Below are positions 10,891-23,674 of a DNA stretch of 64,000 nucleotides, piece after piece (positions within the stretch are counted from its first letter, which is position 1; each line of letters starts with the position of its first letter). Under the pieces are notes generated by a model. That model had not been told where the DNA came from. It saw only the letters and a program-made list of their open reading frames with translations, and ran no database searches. The position numbers were made by a program, and so were the translations under genes. Source of the DNA: Hevea brasiliensis (lineage: Eukaryota; Streptophyta; Magnoliopsida; Malpighiales; Euphorbiaceae); assembly GCF_030052815.1 (NCBI RefSeq), contig NC_079494.1:34520467-34584466 (forward strand). Direction: 5' to 3'.

Positions 10891-13800
10891 TCAGAACACC
10901 CTCATCAGTAGCAATTCCACTTCATCTCGTGACAGTGACGATTAATAGACTAGACCTTCTGGAAAAATATTTAAACTAAAGTCAGGAACCATAATTAACT
11001 CAAATATTAATAAGAAAAATTTAGTAAAAATTTTAGAAATAAAATACAACCAAGTCAAATGAGCCGGTGCCTAAGCGATGGGTAACCGGAGGGAAGTTGG
11101 GTTCTCGCAACGAGGAGCCCTAGACCCGGGGAAAAATTCATAAAATAATTTTTGGGACTTCAGAGAAGGGTCATTGAGGTTCCTATGGCATTAGAATGCC
11201 AAGAAAATACTTAGAAAAATTTTTCAATCGGTACAGACAATTTTGACCCGTTAAGCCAAACGGAGGCCATTTTGGTCATTTCGCCTTCAGAGACGATTTT
11301 TGGCCGACTTGTCCAGTTGAGTAAATAATTATTATGACATAAAATATGAATAAATATTGCTAAAAATTAAATTGGAAATGAGTAGAGGAAAGAAGAAAAG
11401 AAAATGAAAGAAAATGCTAATTATGACATCATATGATGTCATTTAAATTTCCTCCACCAATCACAATTTGTTAAACTCATTAAAAGAGATAAAAGAGACC
11501 AAAAATATGAAAAACCAATCTGCATCTTCAACCTTGGGCAGCCTAAAAAACGTTGAGAGAGAGAGAGAGAAGAGGTTCCACCATTAACACTCCATTCAAG
11601 CTCCATTTCTCTCTTTGTTCCACCATAAAATCCCTTCTTCACTTCATTAAAACTTGTCCACTCATCTTGGGAAAGTGTTTGGCAGCCTAGAAAAGGAAAG
11701 AAAAAGAAGTTTGAGCTTGGGAAAATCTGCCCTACAAGAGGTTAGTGCCTATTACGCATACATCTTTCTCTTTCCATGATTAGAGATCTAAAATAAGCAA
11801 GAATTTGTGAATTAAATGAATGGAATTTATGTGTATGTATACAATGAATTTTGGCAGCCCTAGGGAGGAACAAGATTAAGTGTTTTTGATGGACTTAGAG
11901 TGGACTAAAGATGATGTTTAAGGTATATATATATATATGAATGATGAATTGGTGTGCTAACTAAGGTAATTGGTGTAATCTTTGAAAATGAGCTAGGGTT
12001 TGGGAGTGAAACTTGGATTTAGCTTATGAAATTATGAAAGAACATTTTTATGGTCAATTAGTGACCATTTGAGGCAATTTCACCATAATTTGAAGAGATT
12101 TAGAGTGATGCAAACTGAATTGGTGGGCTGCCTAATGAGTGCAGCAGGGTGGCTGTGATTCCAGCCCACTTGGACTGCCATATCTTTGGCTGTGTTGGTC
12201 CAATTGGTGTTTGGCCAATTGGACATGAAACGAGGCTTATAATGGCACATTTTTGCTGAAGAAACCATGCCCAAAAGACCAAATCAAGAGGACCAAAACT
12301 TGGCCCCAATCCGGATACCCTGCAACTGATTCTGCAGAATTGACCAAATGAACAGTAACTGTTCATTTGGCCATAACTCACTGTAGATATGATCAATTGA
12401 CCTGAAATTTTTACAGCAACAAGTTAAGACATAGAAAAACAACTTTCATGAAGGAACCTACCCCAAATTATGGCCATAACCCATCCAACCAAGTGATTCT
12501 AGTCACTGTTCATGTTACTGTAGATATGGTAATTCTGCAGTTTTGGCAATCCGGCCAGATTGGGTTTTTGGACCATATCTGGAGCTACAAAACTCCAAAT
12601 GGAGTGATTCAAAAAAGGAAATTCAACTAGAAAAAAAAATGAACAACTTTCATGTTTACCATTTCCTCAAATTCCCACTGCAACAGAGCCCAATGGAACA
12701 GTAAAATTGGGTCTCAAAAACTAAAATTTCTGCCCTCTTAGAATTAAGTTGAGAAATGGAAATGGCAATCAATTCCAACAAGTTTTAAATATAAAATGTG
12801 GTATGTTTGGGGTGTTAAAACCAATACACCTATTTTCTATCCAAAATTCAACATTTTTGTTGACCAATGAGGTGAATAGTGACACCAAAACTTGAAATTA
12901 AAAATTTGAAATTAGAAATGCATCTAGGGGACTTTAAATTGCAATTGGCAATTGATACTAGCAAATGTAAAACTCAAAATGTGGGATCTTGGTGTAATTA
13001 GAATTAATATATCCATTAAGTATAAAAAAGTCAACATTTTGGTTGACTAGTAAGGTGAATAGTAATCAAAATGGTTAGTAAATTAAGATGAAGACCTAAA
13101 ACCAATTCTAAGCTTAAATGCTTAGAATTGTATGACAAATGTGGACTATGCATCCTAGTCAAAATTGTTAAAAAGAAATTAAGGCCATAAATTTGAAATC
13201 CATGAAATATTTATGGATTACTTGAAACATGAAAAATAAGTCACCTAATTGATATGAATAGATAGTTAGGGCTTATATGCCCATCACAAATGGAACTCAT
13301 AAAATATTAATATCTCAACTTGAAATATAAAATTTGCAATTACATAAGTAGATTCTTGAATGTATAAATGAGAAAAGGAAAAATGTTTTGAATACAATGG
13401 TACATGTGAACCATTGTTTAGAATTGTGATTAATATGAATAACATAAAGAATGAATAAATGAACCATATTAATGTATGAATGAGACATTAGTTCTCATTA
13501 TTGTAGAAAGGAGAAGTATTTTGAGTACAATGGTATAAAAAGGATAATTGATGTGAATTGTGATCATATAAATGATCAAATGAATGTATGAATTATAATT
13601 GAAATTTATTATGAAATAATGAAGTCATAAAACACAATATATTAATGGTTAATGCTATTATGTGCTATTGTATTGCCTAGACATGTGTGTCAGATTGGAT
13701 AGTTTGGCATGCCAATAGGGTATTGTTTTAGCAGTACTGCGAAAGGCTTTATGCCTGTATTCATGGCTTTTATGCCCGTATTCATGGCTTTTATGCCCGA

Positions 13801-15079
13801 TTATGTGATATCATGGCTTTTTAGCCATACTGACTGCATACGTGGTTGACGTTCTGCGTCCCATGGTATGACGACCCGAGGCACCGCGGTGTCTAGTGCC
13901 AACGACCTGTTATCCAGTTTAGTCAGCCTGTCGTAGGTTACTTGGGCAGTGTAATTTATTGAAATAAATTAAGACTATTAGTAATTAAAAATATTAGAAA
14001 TCAAATAAATGAGTTAATAAGACTTCAAAGAATTAGTTAGAATTATGAAATGATCCAAACCACATAAAAATTGTTAAGTAAAATGACAAAAGAGTTGCAA
14101 AAATAGGTATAACTTAACTAAATATTTTAAATGTACCTTATATTGCCATATAAATATAATCTGAGTATTTTTATTAATTCTGTATGTTGTACATTATCAC
14201 TGTGAATTTTGGAATTAAACGCTTTCAAAGCGAAACAAATGAGAACAAAAGATAATTAATATTAGACACATTGTATTAAATTAAATTGATTCTTAAATAT
14301 TCAAATTATGCTTCTTTCTTTCTTTATTTGTATATTTTATTTTCTTGTTATATTATTGCACCACTAAGCAGCAATGCTTAGCGCGATGGATTTGTTCCCT
14401 CGCGCAGGTACTTTGACTAAGATTTTTGGAGTCCAGATCTGTAGAAGTGGCTGGAGTATTCAAGGTTGTCACCTCCTCAGCAATGCATGTAAATAGGGCC
14501 CATATAGATCATATTTTGTATTTTGTATAAAATGCTAGATATTGCATTATAATGTAGATTAGGAATAGGTAATTAATATAAATGTGATGTAAATTAATAA
14601 ATTAGCTCTTTCATATGTAATTAGTTTATAGATCATGTAAATTATGAAATCTTGTAATTATTTTGTAAATTATGTAAATTATGGAAATTTAAAAATTTTG
14701 CTCATTGAATTTGAGAATGTTTACATATGAATTGAGTATGAATGGAAATGTATGGAAATGATTATGAAATTGAAATGTATGGATGAGATTTGAAATATGG
14801 GAAAATTATGAGAATGATTGATGAGATAATTATGATTAGCATGGATAAGATTTTATTTTGGAAATATTATTGAAATTTTCAAACAGGTAAATAGTAAAAT
14901 ACGTCAACTGGTAATAAAATAGGGGAAACTCCGCTGGTTTCTCCGACGAAAAATAATTAATATTAAAATATAATAAGATCAAATTATGAAAGGAATAAAG
15001 TAAGATAAGATAGGGTGCTCCGGCACCGAATGTAGCACACTTTGCTCGGTTACACTGTAGTCAGGTGAGGGGTGTTACA
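10891..15079 (+). repeat. Solo LTR of family A, nested in the B 5' LTR
   Basis: An A-type LTR of about 4.2 kb with no interior. Its start is worn (TCAGAACACCC where the family has TGTAACACCC); its end is GGGGTGTTACA at 15079. The host B sequence reads straight across the insert, with ACAA repeated on each side, an imperfect 4-5 bp target duplication. It holds a perfect 20-bp palindrome at 11423-11442, a 27-bp palindrome at 12344-12370, the paired CCAATTGG boxes at 12200-12222, a GGCTTTTATGCCC minisatellite near 13745-13800, and the hairpin 14364-14381. A solo LTR usually results from recombination between the two LTRs of an element. Confidence 0.88.
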
Positions 15080-18072
15080 ACAACTTAGGCCATGACACAA
15101 AATTTCTGAACATGCCGTGTGTACATCACAACAAGGCAAACACCCCCACTAATCGAAATCAATGAGGGAGGTGGCTAGCTAGCAAATGAGTACTCATCCA
15201 AACTCGCCGCTCAGATTGGGAAGCCAGAGAGGGAGGAAACTGATCAAATATCAAACTCACCCCACAAGTGGAGGAGGAACATATTAATATTGTCATGCCA
15301 AGTGTGAATTAAAAACAATTTAAATCAAAAGCATCATAAATACTTCATCATGGTAATGTCACAATTCAATATTTCAAATTATTCAAAATAATTTAAATCA
15401 AGTTATTCAAACATTTCATATAATTCACAAATCATATTTCATTCCAAACTTTTCATTTTCAAGGTAGGCAACACACTATTTTTCAAATATGATTTTCAAA
15501 GCCATAACTAAATTCAAAACCATTTGGTCAAATATTTCATACAAATCAATAAATAATTTTCATTCCAAATTTCCATTGAAAAATAGGCAACATAACATTT
15601 TCGAAATTCGTAATGAATAAAACATATTCACAATGTATAACAAATCAATTTTCATTGTGAAACTATAATTTATAAATTTTTGTGCACAACCTGATGCGAG
15701 TCGCCTATCGGGCTTGACTCGATTCCTCGGGTTCTTTTCCGGTGTTCTTCTCCATTCAAACACACAGTTTCACAGTGTTTCAGTATCATAACTTAGCATA
15801 AATCCAATAATTAATTCATAAATACTTAATTCTAACCCAAATATGCTTAAACTAACGTTCTTGGAAATTTTCATTTCGGGGTCACTATTCACTATACTAT
15901 TCAAGTAAATTTGTTGACTTTCTAAGGCTTAATAGGTATGGGAACTCCAACTTCACCTATATACCACATTTTGGTCACTAAATTTGTTGGTTTTGGTTGT
16001 TTATTCAACTTCTAAGTCTTTTAGGCAAATTTGATAATTTTCAGTTTTGGTGTCTAAGGTTGCACTATTTCATTGGTCACTTTACTGTTGAAATTTGGCA
16101 AAACTTTTTTCATAGAAAATGTTCCCTATTGTCTTAAGTTTATTCTCCTTTTTGAATCACTCCAATTGGAGTTTTTTAGCTCAAGTTATGGCCATTTGAA
16201 CCATGGCTGCCGGAGTGAATACAACCCAGATTTTCTGGGCAATTTTGATTATGGCAGTTTCGGGTCACCAACTTGGGGTGGCCAAATGACTTGGTTAATG
16301 GCATAATTTGGGTTTGTGTTCTTCATGAAAGTTTTAGGTCTATGTCTAAACTGTCAACTAGCAAAATTTCAGGTCATTTTCACCTGCCTAGCCCAAGTTA
16401 TGGCCAAATAAAGAAACACTGTTCATTTGGTCAATTTATACAGGTCAGACTGCAGATTTTTAGTTTTGGTCAATTTGTTCACTAGGTTTTGGTCACTTTT
16501 TGGGCATGCTTCCTGAATGAAAATTGTGTTATTTAGTGTCTATTTTCATTTTCAATTGGTCTCATACCAATTGGACTTGTAAATTTTCAGTTTTGGTCCC
16601 TCAAAGGGACCTTGGTCATGCTGCCAGCAGCATGACCACATTGAGTCCGAATTTAGTTTCAACTCCAACACTTTCAACACACTTCATTTGGTCACAAATG
16701 ACCATTTTTCACTTCAAACTAGATCAAATACATCATTTCACCATTTCTCTAAATTTTGTCTCACAAACCCTAGGTCTAAAACCCTAACTCACTAAGTTGT
16801 TGCATTTAACCAATTCAATACCTATATACATGCTTCTTCAACTCAATCAAGCTCACATACACCTTTAAGTCCATCAAATTCATGAACACACATCAAAACC
16901 CTAGCTGGATGAATTTTGCTTTAATCCTGCAACAATTAATTTCTTTTCATTTTAAACTTAATTCTAAGTTAATTGAACTATAAACACAATTAATTCAACT
17001 AGAAATTTCAAGTTTAGCTTACTAACCTTTCTTTGAATTTTCAATCTTCAAATCTTTCACTTTCTCTCAATTTTCTTCGATTCTTCTCCTTCTAATCTTC
17101 CTTTTAAGACTTGCTTAGAATTTTTCTTCAAGAAAATTAGAGGATTTATAGTGGAATTAGTGTTTAGAAAGCTTAAAAATAAGCTTTCATGGAGGAAAAT
17201 TTGAGAGAGAAAACTTGGGAGAGAGAGAGGCGGCAATGGAAGGGAAGGAGACCAAAATTAATTTTTTTTCTTTTAATTTATTAGTTTTATGTGTATTTTT
17301 CACTTAATTGACTTGGTCAATTATGGGGAAAATTAAAATTATTTTTGACATCATGATGATGTCATAAAGGTGATGTAATAAACTTTTTAAATTTTCTTTT
17401 TCTTTTCTTTTCCTTTTTATGCATATTTATCTTATGAAAGACCAAAATATCTAATTAATTAAATTTATTAATTATACTATTTATGGCATCATGCATGATG
17501 TCATGCATGATGTCATCTTCTGACACTTTTTCATTTTCCTTCATTTTCTTTTTTTTTTCTTTCTATTAGTTCTTTAATTTAATTCCCGACTCCGAAATTT
17601 TCTTTTCTCCGATTTTATTTGACAATCAGGTCGGGAGTAAGCTCTCGGGGTCAATTGATCAAATTGCCCCTCGTCGGTTCAACCCAGTTTGCAAATAATT
17701 CAATATTTCTTCCGGCTCCCTGACCTAATTATTTGACTGACTTAACAATTCTTTTTCATGATTTTCTCTTTTCCACTGTGTTCGTAATGGTCCTAAGGAC
17801 CGCAGCGTCACATTTTATGGTTGAAAATTTGAGTTTAAATCGACTTCGCAGTCATTCCCAAGAAGGTCACCCATCGCTGTGACTCTCGGCTCGTTTAATT
17901 TCTTATGTTCTGTTTTTCTTTTTTATACTTAACTAATTGGCAATTACTAATTATTTGTGTTTATGGCTTATTTAGGTGCCTTAGATGTGGTTTTATTTCT
18001 CTTAATTGTCCGGACTGACTCCGGTCACCGGAACAGTGAAATATACCAAGCTATGCAAATTGGGGTGTTACA
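15080..18072 (-). repeat. Family B 5' LTR, proximal part
   Basis: Continues the LTR interrupted at 10890 and matches 4470-7464. It ends at GGGGTGTTACA (18072), followed by the right target copy AGATA at 18073-18077. It carries the same ordered landmarks as the 3' LTR, including the TGACATCA/TGATGTCA inverted repeat at 17346-17364. Confidence 0.92.
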
Positions 18073-18722
18073 AGATACATGATAAGAAGACTCCGATTAA
18101 TTTATTTTGTCCAAAGTTCTATAAACATGTAAAAGACTTACAAAATTCATAAAATTTTATATTTTCTTATAAGAATACACGTGGAATAATTATTTCAATT
18201 ATTTGTTTATTTTTTTTTCAACATATGCACCACTAAGCATTATGCTTAGCGCGTTGGTTCTTACCACGTGTAGGTACAGGAGAGCCACTGCAGCAGCAGC
18301 AGTAGAGCCTAGACAGGACTTGAGTAGATCTCCTACAGTGTAGATTGTCACCTCACCAGTTCTTTTTGGTAGGGCTCATGTATAGTTAGATTTTGTATTT
18401 TGGTTATTGTATGTAATAAATCAGATGGAGATATGCAACTAAATTTTGGATTGTATATAAAATTGTATATTATTGTGAGTAATGTTATATGAATAAAATG
18501 CAGGTTTATTTTATTTGAAAATTTTATGAGTAATGTTATGATATGGTACATGAACGATTAACATGAGAAATGATGTGATAAAAGGGATAAAAATAAAATT
18601 TCTACACATAATATAATATAAATGAATTAATATTGTACATGACAAGATAGAATAGGGTGCTCCGGCACCGAATGTAGTACACTTTGCTCGGCTACACTAT
18701 AGACCGGGTAAGGGGTGTTACA
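18073..18722 (+). repeat. Family A 3' LTR, remainder
   Basis: Starts with the right copy of AGATA and completes the LTR begun at 818. It includes the hairpin CTAAGCA / TGCTTAG at 18233-18249 next to TGCACCA, and ends in AAGGGGTGTTACA at 18722. The next base belongs to an integrase gene. Confidence 0.88.
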
Positions 18723-19871
18723 CCAAATGCCTAACTTATCAGCAAGTGAAGGTAGAGCATTAAGTACCCGCTGGGTTGTTACATCCACTATCAGTACCAG
18801 AATGGAAATGGGAGAGAATAATAATGGATTTTGTGATGGAACTTCTGGGAACATAGAAGAGTCATGATACAATATGGGTCATTGTTGATAGACTGACCAA
18901 GTCTGCTCATTTTCTGCCAGTTCAGATGGACTACAGTTTAGAAAGATTGACCAAGTTGTACCTTAATGAGATTATAAGAGTACATGGAGTGCCAATATCC
19001 ATCATATCAGATAGAGATTCTAGATTCACTTCTAGATTATGGGGTAGTTTTGAAAGAGCCCTAGGAACTAGATTGAACTTCAGTACTGCATTGCACCCAC
19101 AGACAGATGACCAGTCTGAGAGAGTAATTCAGATCTTGGAAGACATGTTACGGGCTTGTGTGATTGAGTTTGAGGGCAGTTGGGACACACACTTGTGTGA
19201 TTGGGTTTGAGTTTTCTTATAACAACAGCTACCAATCAAGCATTGGGATGCCTCCATATGAAACTTTGTATGGTAGAAAATACAGAACTCCCCTGTGTTG
19301 GGATGAAGTAGGTGAAAGAAAGATGATTGGGCCAGAAATTGTTTAGCAAACAGAAGAGAAAATCAGATTAATCAGAGATCGACTCAAGGCTGCATCAGAC
19401 CGTCAGAGGTCCTATATTGATCTGAAGAGGCAAGATATTGAGTATGCAGTGGGTGAGAAAGTATTCCTCAAGGTTTCCCTTTGGAAGAAAATTATGAGAT
19501 TCGACAGAAAGGGGAAACTGAGTCCTCATTTCATTGGGCCATATGAGGTTCTAGAAAGAGTGGGTCCTTTGGCATATCGGTTGGCACTACCTTCAAAGTT
19601 GGAGAAGATACATAATGTCTTCCATGTGTCTATGTTGAGGAGGTATCGATTAGACCCATCTCATGTACTACCAGTAAAAGAAATTAAAGTGAATCCAGAC
19701 CTTACATATGAAGAAAAACCCATAGAGATTCTAGCTTATGAGGTGAAGCAGCTACGGAATAAGCAGATCTCGTTAGTCAAAGTGTTGTGGAACCATCATT
19801 CGGGCCAGAAGGCTACTTGGGAACGAGAGGAGGACATGAGGAGGCAGCACCCACAGCCATTCAGAGATTGA
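18723..19871 (+). pseudogene. Pol remnant: integrase (DDE) and chromodomain, Tekay-type chromovirus
   Basis: Starts inside the integrase zinc-finger region (CLTYQQVKVEH) because of the A insertion. The catalytic core follows with all three acidic positions recognisable: D in IIMDFV, D in [11 protein letters not shown] and E in DDQSERVIQ. The C-terminal part runs from GEKVFLKVS through GPYEVLERVGPLAYRLALP and FHVSMLRRY. The chromodomain is at about 19690-19868 (PIEILAYEVKQLRNKQISLV, WNHHSG, ATWEREEDMR) with a stop at 19869-19871. Damage: TAA after VEH, TAG after LLGT, a duplicated GTGTGATTGGGTTTGAG segment near 19195-19210 that shifts the frame, and TAG near 19346. Integrase inserts the cDNA; chromodomains of this clade are known to guide insertion to marked chromatin. 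Protease and reverse transcriptase are outside the window or lost. Confidence 0.93.
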
Positions 19872-19880
19872 TACCAGGTA

Positions 19881-19918
19881 AAATTTCAAGACGAAATTTA
19901 TTTTAAGGGGGGGAGAAT
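19881..19918 (+). promoter_or_regulatory. Polypurine tract with adjacent inverted repeat
   Basis: AAATTTC (19881-19887) and GAAATTT (19893-19899), then TTTTAAGGGGGGGAGAAT up to the LTR start TGTAATACCCC at 19919. It lies only about ten bases after the pol stop codon, the normal spacing in this clade. Confidence 0.87.
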
Positions 19919-20207
19919 TGTAATACCCCTATTTGCATAGCATGGTATATTTTACTATTCCGGTGATCGGTGTCGGTCTAGACAACTGAAGGGATTAGAA
20001 TCACACTTAAGACAACTAGATAAGCCATGAACACAAATAATTAGTAATTGTCAATTAGTTAAGTATAAATAAGAAAAATAGAACATAAGTTAAATGAGCT
20101 GAGAGTCACAGCGATGGGTAACCTTCTCGGAAAGGACTGCGAAGTCGATTTAAACTCAAATTTTGAACTGTAAAATGTGACACTGCTGTCCTTAGGACTA
20201 TTGCGAA
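19919..20207 (+). repeat. Family B 3' LTR (pol-bearing element), first 289 bp
   Basis: Begins TGTAATACCCCTATTTGC. It stops at the left target copy GCGAA (20203-20207) of the solo LTR inserted here and resumes at 23680. Confidence 0.9.
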
Positions 20208-23200
20208 TGTCACACCTTACCCCACTGTAAGGCATAACATGATCCTGTAGAATACTTAATGAACTACCGAACTTCACCTACCGATAACTCATTAAGTACC
20301 CTACAAGGGATTTTAAAACAATTTACTTACATTTTGGAAGTGGTGAGCATTTGGGTAGAAATTAAAAACCATTTATTCAAAGTTTAAATACTAGTAAAAA
20401 TTTTTGTCCATTTAAATTTTGCCGCAAATTTTATAAAAATTTTGACAGAGTTCCGTTTGTAATTGGAGAAAATAGTTCTTCAAATACCTAAAAAAAAACA
20501 CTTCCAAAAGTTTTTCACAACTCCCAACCTTCAATAAATCTCAATCAACCCAATTCAATCACTTCAAAGTAATTTCCACAATAAAAATCAAAATTCATCA
20601 TCTCAAAATATTTAATACTTTATTCACAAGGCATAAATCATTAAATTCACATGTACAAATATTAAATTTACAGAAGGAAATCCAAAATAGTATTATTACA
20701 ATTTATTTACAACTGCTCAACTTTCATTGATACATACAACATTTCTATATTTACATCAAAATTATCTACAAGGGTATAAAATAATACCCGTACAAAAGAT
20801 TGGTGTGATCTTCAACTCGATGTGACTTACTCTGCTTTGCTGCTTTTCCTTGCTCTTATCTGCGACAGCAAAATAAGCTATCGTTGAGTATAAAAATACT
20901 TAGTGGTGCACAATAAAAATTTAAAATGCAATAAATAAATCATTCATTGCCAAACACAATTTAAATGTTTCTCAATCACATTTCACAATATTAAAGTTCA
21001 TAATAACATCATTTTGTCAAATAATCTATTAAACACAGTTTAGTCAAACAATTTCATAAACACAGTGTTGCCAAAGTCATACACAACTTAAGCCATGACA
21101 CAAAATTTCCGATCAATGCCGTGTTGTACACCACGACAAAGCAATCTCAACCCCATTAATCGAAATCAATGAGGGAGGTGGCTAGCTAGCTAATGAGTAC
21201 TCATCCGATCTCAACCTCAACTGGCAAGCTAGAGAGGGAGGAAAATAAACGATCTCAACCCCATAAATAGAGGAGGAATAATGTGATACTGTCATGCTAA
21301 GTGTGAACATAAAATCAATTTAAAACAATTTATTCAAACAATTTATGAGAAATATGATCAATTTCCAAAGTCACATTTACGATTATAAAATGGCAACACA
21401 GTACATAATTAATCAAAGAAGTCAAATCTTTGAGATTAAAATATTTAAACAATTATTATTGTGCACAGACCTGACTGGAGTCGCCTCTAGGCCTTGACTC
21501 AGTCTCTCCGAGCTTCCAAGTCTTTTTCAGCTGAAACACACAATTTCACCGTGTTTCAGTACCATAACTTAGCATAAATCCAAAAATAAATTTCACTTCA
21601 TTTTTACCTAGCTTAAATGTGCTAATTTCGACGTTCTCGAAGTTTTTGTGTTTTGGGTTACTATTCACTACACTATTCAAGTCAAATTGTTGACTTTTTA
21701 AGGCTTAATAGGTATGTGAACTCCAACTTCACCCACATACCACATTTTGGTCATTAAATTTGTTGGTTTTGGTCATTTTCTCAAAGCTTAAGTCCTTTTG
21801 GCCAAATTGTCAAATTTTTAGTTTTGGTGCTCCAAGTTGCACTGTTCTATTGGTCAATCTACTGTTGGAATTTGGCAAAACTTCCTTCATAGAAAATATT
21901 CCTTATTGTCTTAAGTTTATTCTCATTTTTGGATCACCCCAATTGGAGTTTTTTAGCTCAAGTTATGGCTATTTGAACTAGGGCTGCCAGATTAGAAACA
22001 ACCCAGATTTTCTGGGTAAATTTGGTGCTGGCAGATTTGAGTCACTAACTTGGGGTGGCCAAATGACTTAGTTTCTGGCAGAATTTGGACTTGTGTTCTT
22101 CATGAAAGTTTTAGGTCTATATCTCATCTAACCACTGATAAAATTTCAGGTCATTTTGACCTGCCTAGCTCGAGTTATGACCAAATGAATAAACACTGTT
22201 CATTTAGTTAGTTTGTACAGTGGCAGCTTGCTCTTATTCAACTTTGGTCAATTGGTTCACTAAGTTTTGGTCACTTTTTGGGCATGGTTCCTAAATGAAA
22301 ATTGTGTCATTTTATGTCTATTTTCATCCCCAATTGGTACCATATCAATTGGACTTGTAAAATTTCAGTTTTGGTCCTTCAAAGTTGACTTGGTCATGCT
22401 GCATTCAGCCTCCGAATTTGGCTTCACTCCCAACAATTCAAACACAACTCATTTGGTCACAATTGACCATTTTTCACTTCACAATAGGTCAAACATGCCA
22501 TTTACTCATTTCTCCAAATTTTTGCCTCAAAACCCTAGGCCTCCAAACCCTAATCACACTAAATTGTTGCATTTAACTAATTTAAAACATTTAATCATGA
22601 TCATTCAACACCAACAAGCTCACATACACCTTTAAATTCACCAAGTTCATGCATACACATCCTCAAACCCTAGTTGACTAAAATTTAGGTTTGGTCCTTC
22701 AACAATTTATTTCATTTCATTTTTCCACAATTTCTAGTGTAATTCAACTACTTAATTATGAATTTAAACATAATATTAAAATCTAACCACTAACCTCTTT
22801 TGTTGAATTTCTCCCTCTTCAAATCTTCTTTCTTTCCTCTTCTTTTTGTTGTCAAGATGCTTGTTAAAGTCCAAGAACAAGATTTACTTAAAGGAGCTAG
22901 GGAGTTTATATAATAAAATCAAGCTTTTGAAAGCTTGAGATGGTGGAAATGAAATGAGAGAAATGAGAGAGAAATGGGTGACGGGAATGGAGAAGTAATT
23001 AATTTTTTTTTTCTTTTCTTTTATTTATTTTGGTTTATGGAAGACCACAAAAATCTAAATTAATAATTAACTTAATTAATTTATTTTACGACATCATGCA
23101 TGAGGTCATGCATGATGTCATCACCTTTTTACTTTTTCATTTTTCTCTTTTTTTTTCTATTTTTCTATTAGTTCTTTAATTTATTTCTCGATTCTGAAAT

Positions 23201-23674
23201 TTTATTTTCTCCGATTTTATTTGACAGTTAGGTCAGGAGTCAGCTCTCGTTGTTAATTGACCAAATTGCCCCTCACCGGTTCATCCCGGTTTGCAAATAA
23301 TCCAATATTTCTTCCGGCTCCCTGACCTAATTATTTGACTAACTTAACAGTTCTTTTTCGTGATTTTCTCTTTTCCACTGTGTTCATAAGGGTCCTAAGG
23401 ACCGCAGCGTCACATTTTACGATTCGAAATTTGAGTTTAAAACGACTTCGTAGTCGTTCCTGAGGAGCTCACCCATCGCTGTGACTCTCGGCTCGTTTTA
23501 CTTTTTATGTTCTGTTTTTCTTATTTATACTTAACTAATTGGCAATCAATAATTATTTGTGTTTATGGTTTCTCTAGTTGTCTTAAGTATGTTTCTAATC
23601 CCTTTAATTGTCCGGACCGACACCGATCACCGGAACAGTGAAATCTACCAGGCTATCCAAATGGGGGTGTTACA
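20208..23674 (-). repeat. Solo LTR of family B with target duplication GCGAA
   Basis: A complete B LTR of 3467 bp on the minus strand, from TGTAACACCCCCATTTGG (23674) to GTGTGACA-like end (20208, reading TGTCACACC on the plus strand). It is flanked by GCGAA at 20203-20207 and 23675-23679. It sits in opposite orientation inside another B LTR. No interior sequence remains, so it is a recombination product. Confidence 0.94.

Larger units (their letters stand above)
3568..18072 (-). mobile_element. Family B gag-only LTR retrotransposon, complete, with target duplication AGATA
   Basis: Both LTRs are present on the minus strand (3' LTR 3568-7464, 5' LTR 9980-18072 with a nested solo LTR). Both ends are flanked by AGATA (3563-3567 and 18073-18077), a 5-bp target duplication. 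The interior of about 2.5 kb (7465-9979) holds a polypurine tract, a stub of the 3' end of pol, a non-coding module, a broken gag and a primer-binding site for initiator tRNA-Met. There is no protease, reverse transcriptase or intact integrase, so the copy depended on another element's proteins. LTR lengths agree (3897 bp, and 3904 bp after removing the insert). Confidence 0.92.
1..18722 (+). mobile_element. Family A gag-only LTR retrotransposon (TR-GAG type), 5' part outside window, 3' LTR interrupted
   Basis: What is visible is the end of a gag gene, a short non-coding stretch, a polypurine tract and a 3' LTR that starts at 818 and ends at 18722 (TGTAACAC ... GGTGTTACA). The LTR is split after 3567 by a complete family B element and resumes at 18078, giving an LTR of about 3.4 kb once the insert is removed. 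No protease, reverse transcriptase or integrase lies between gag and the LTR, so the copy is non-autonomous. Its right flank (18723) is the middle of an integrase gene of a B element, so A inserted into that gene. The left LTR and left target duplication are outside the window. Assignment to the Tekay chromovirus lineage is by gag type and LTR kinship and is an inference. Confidence 0.82.

Noticed and set aside
18627..18872. 81-codon minus open frame across an LTR-pol junction
   Set aside because: It spans the family A LTR end and antisense integrase sequence, so it cannot be a single gene.
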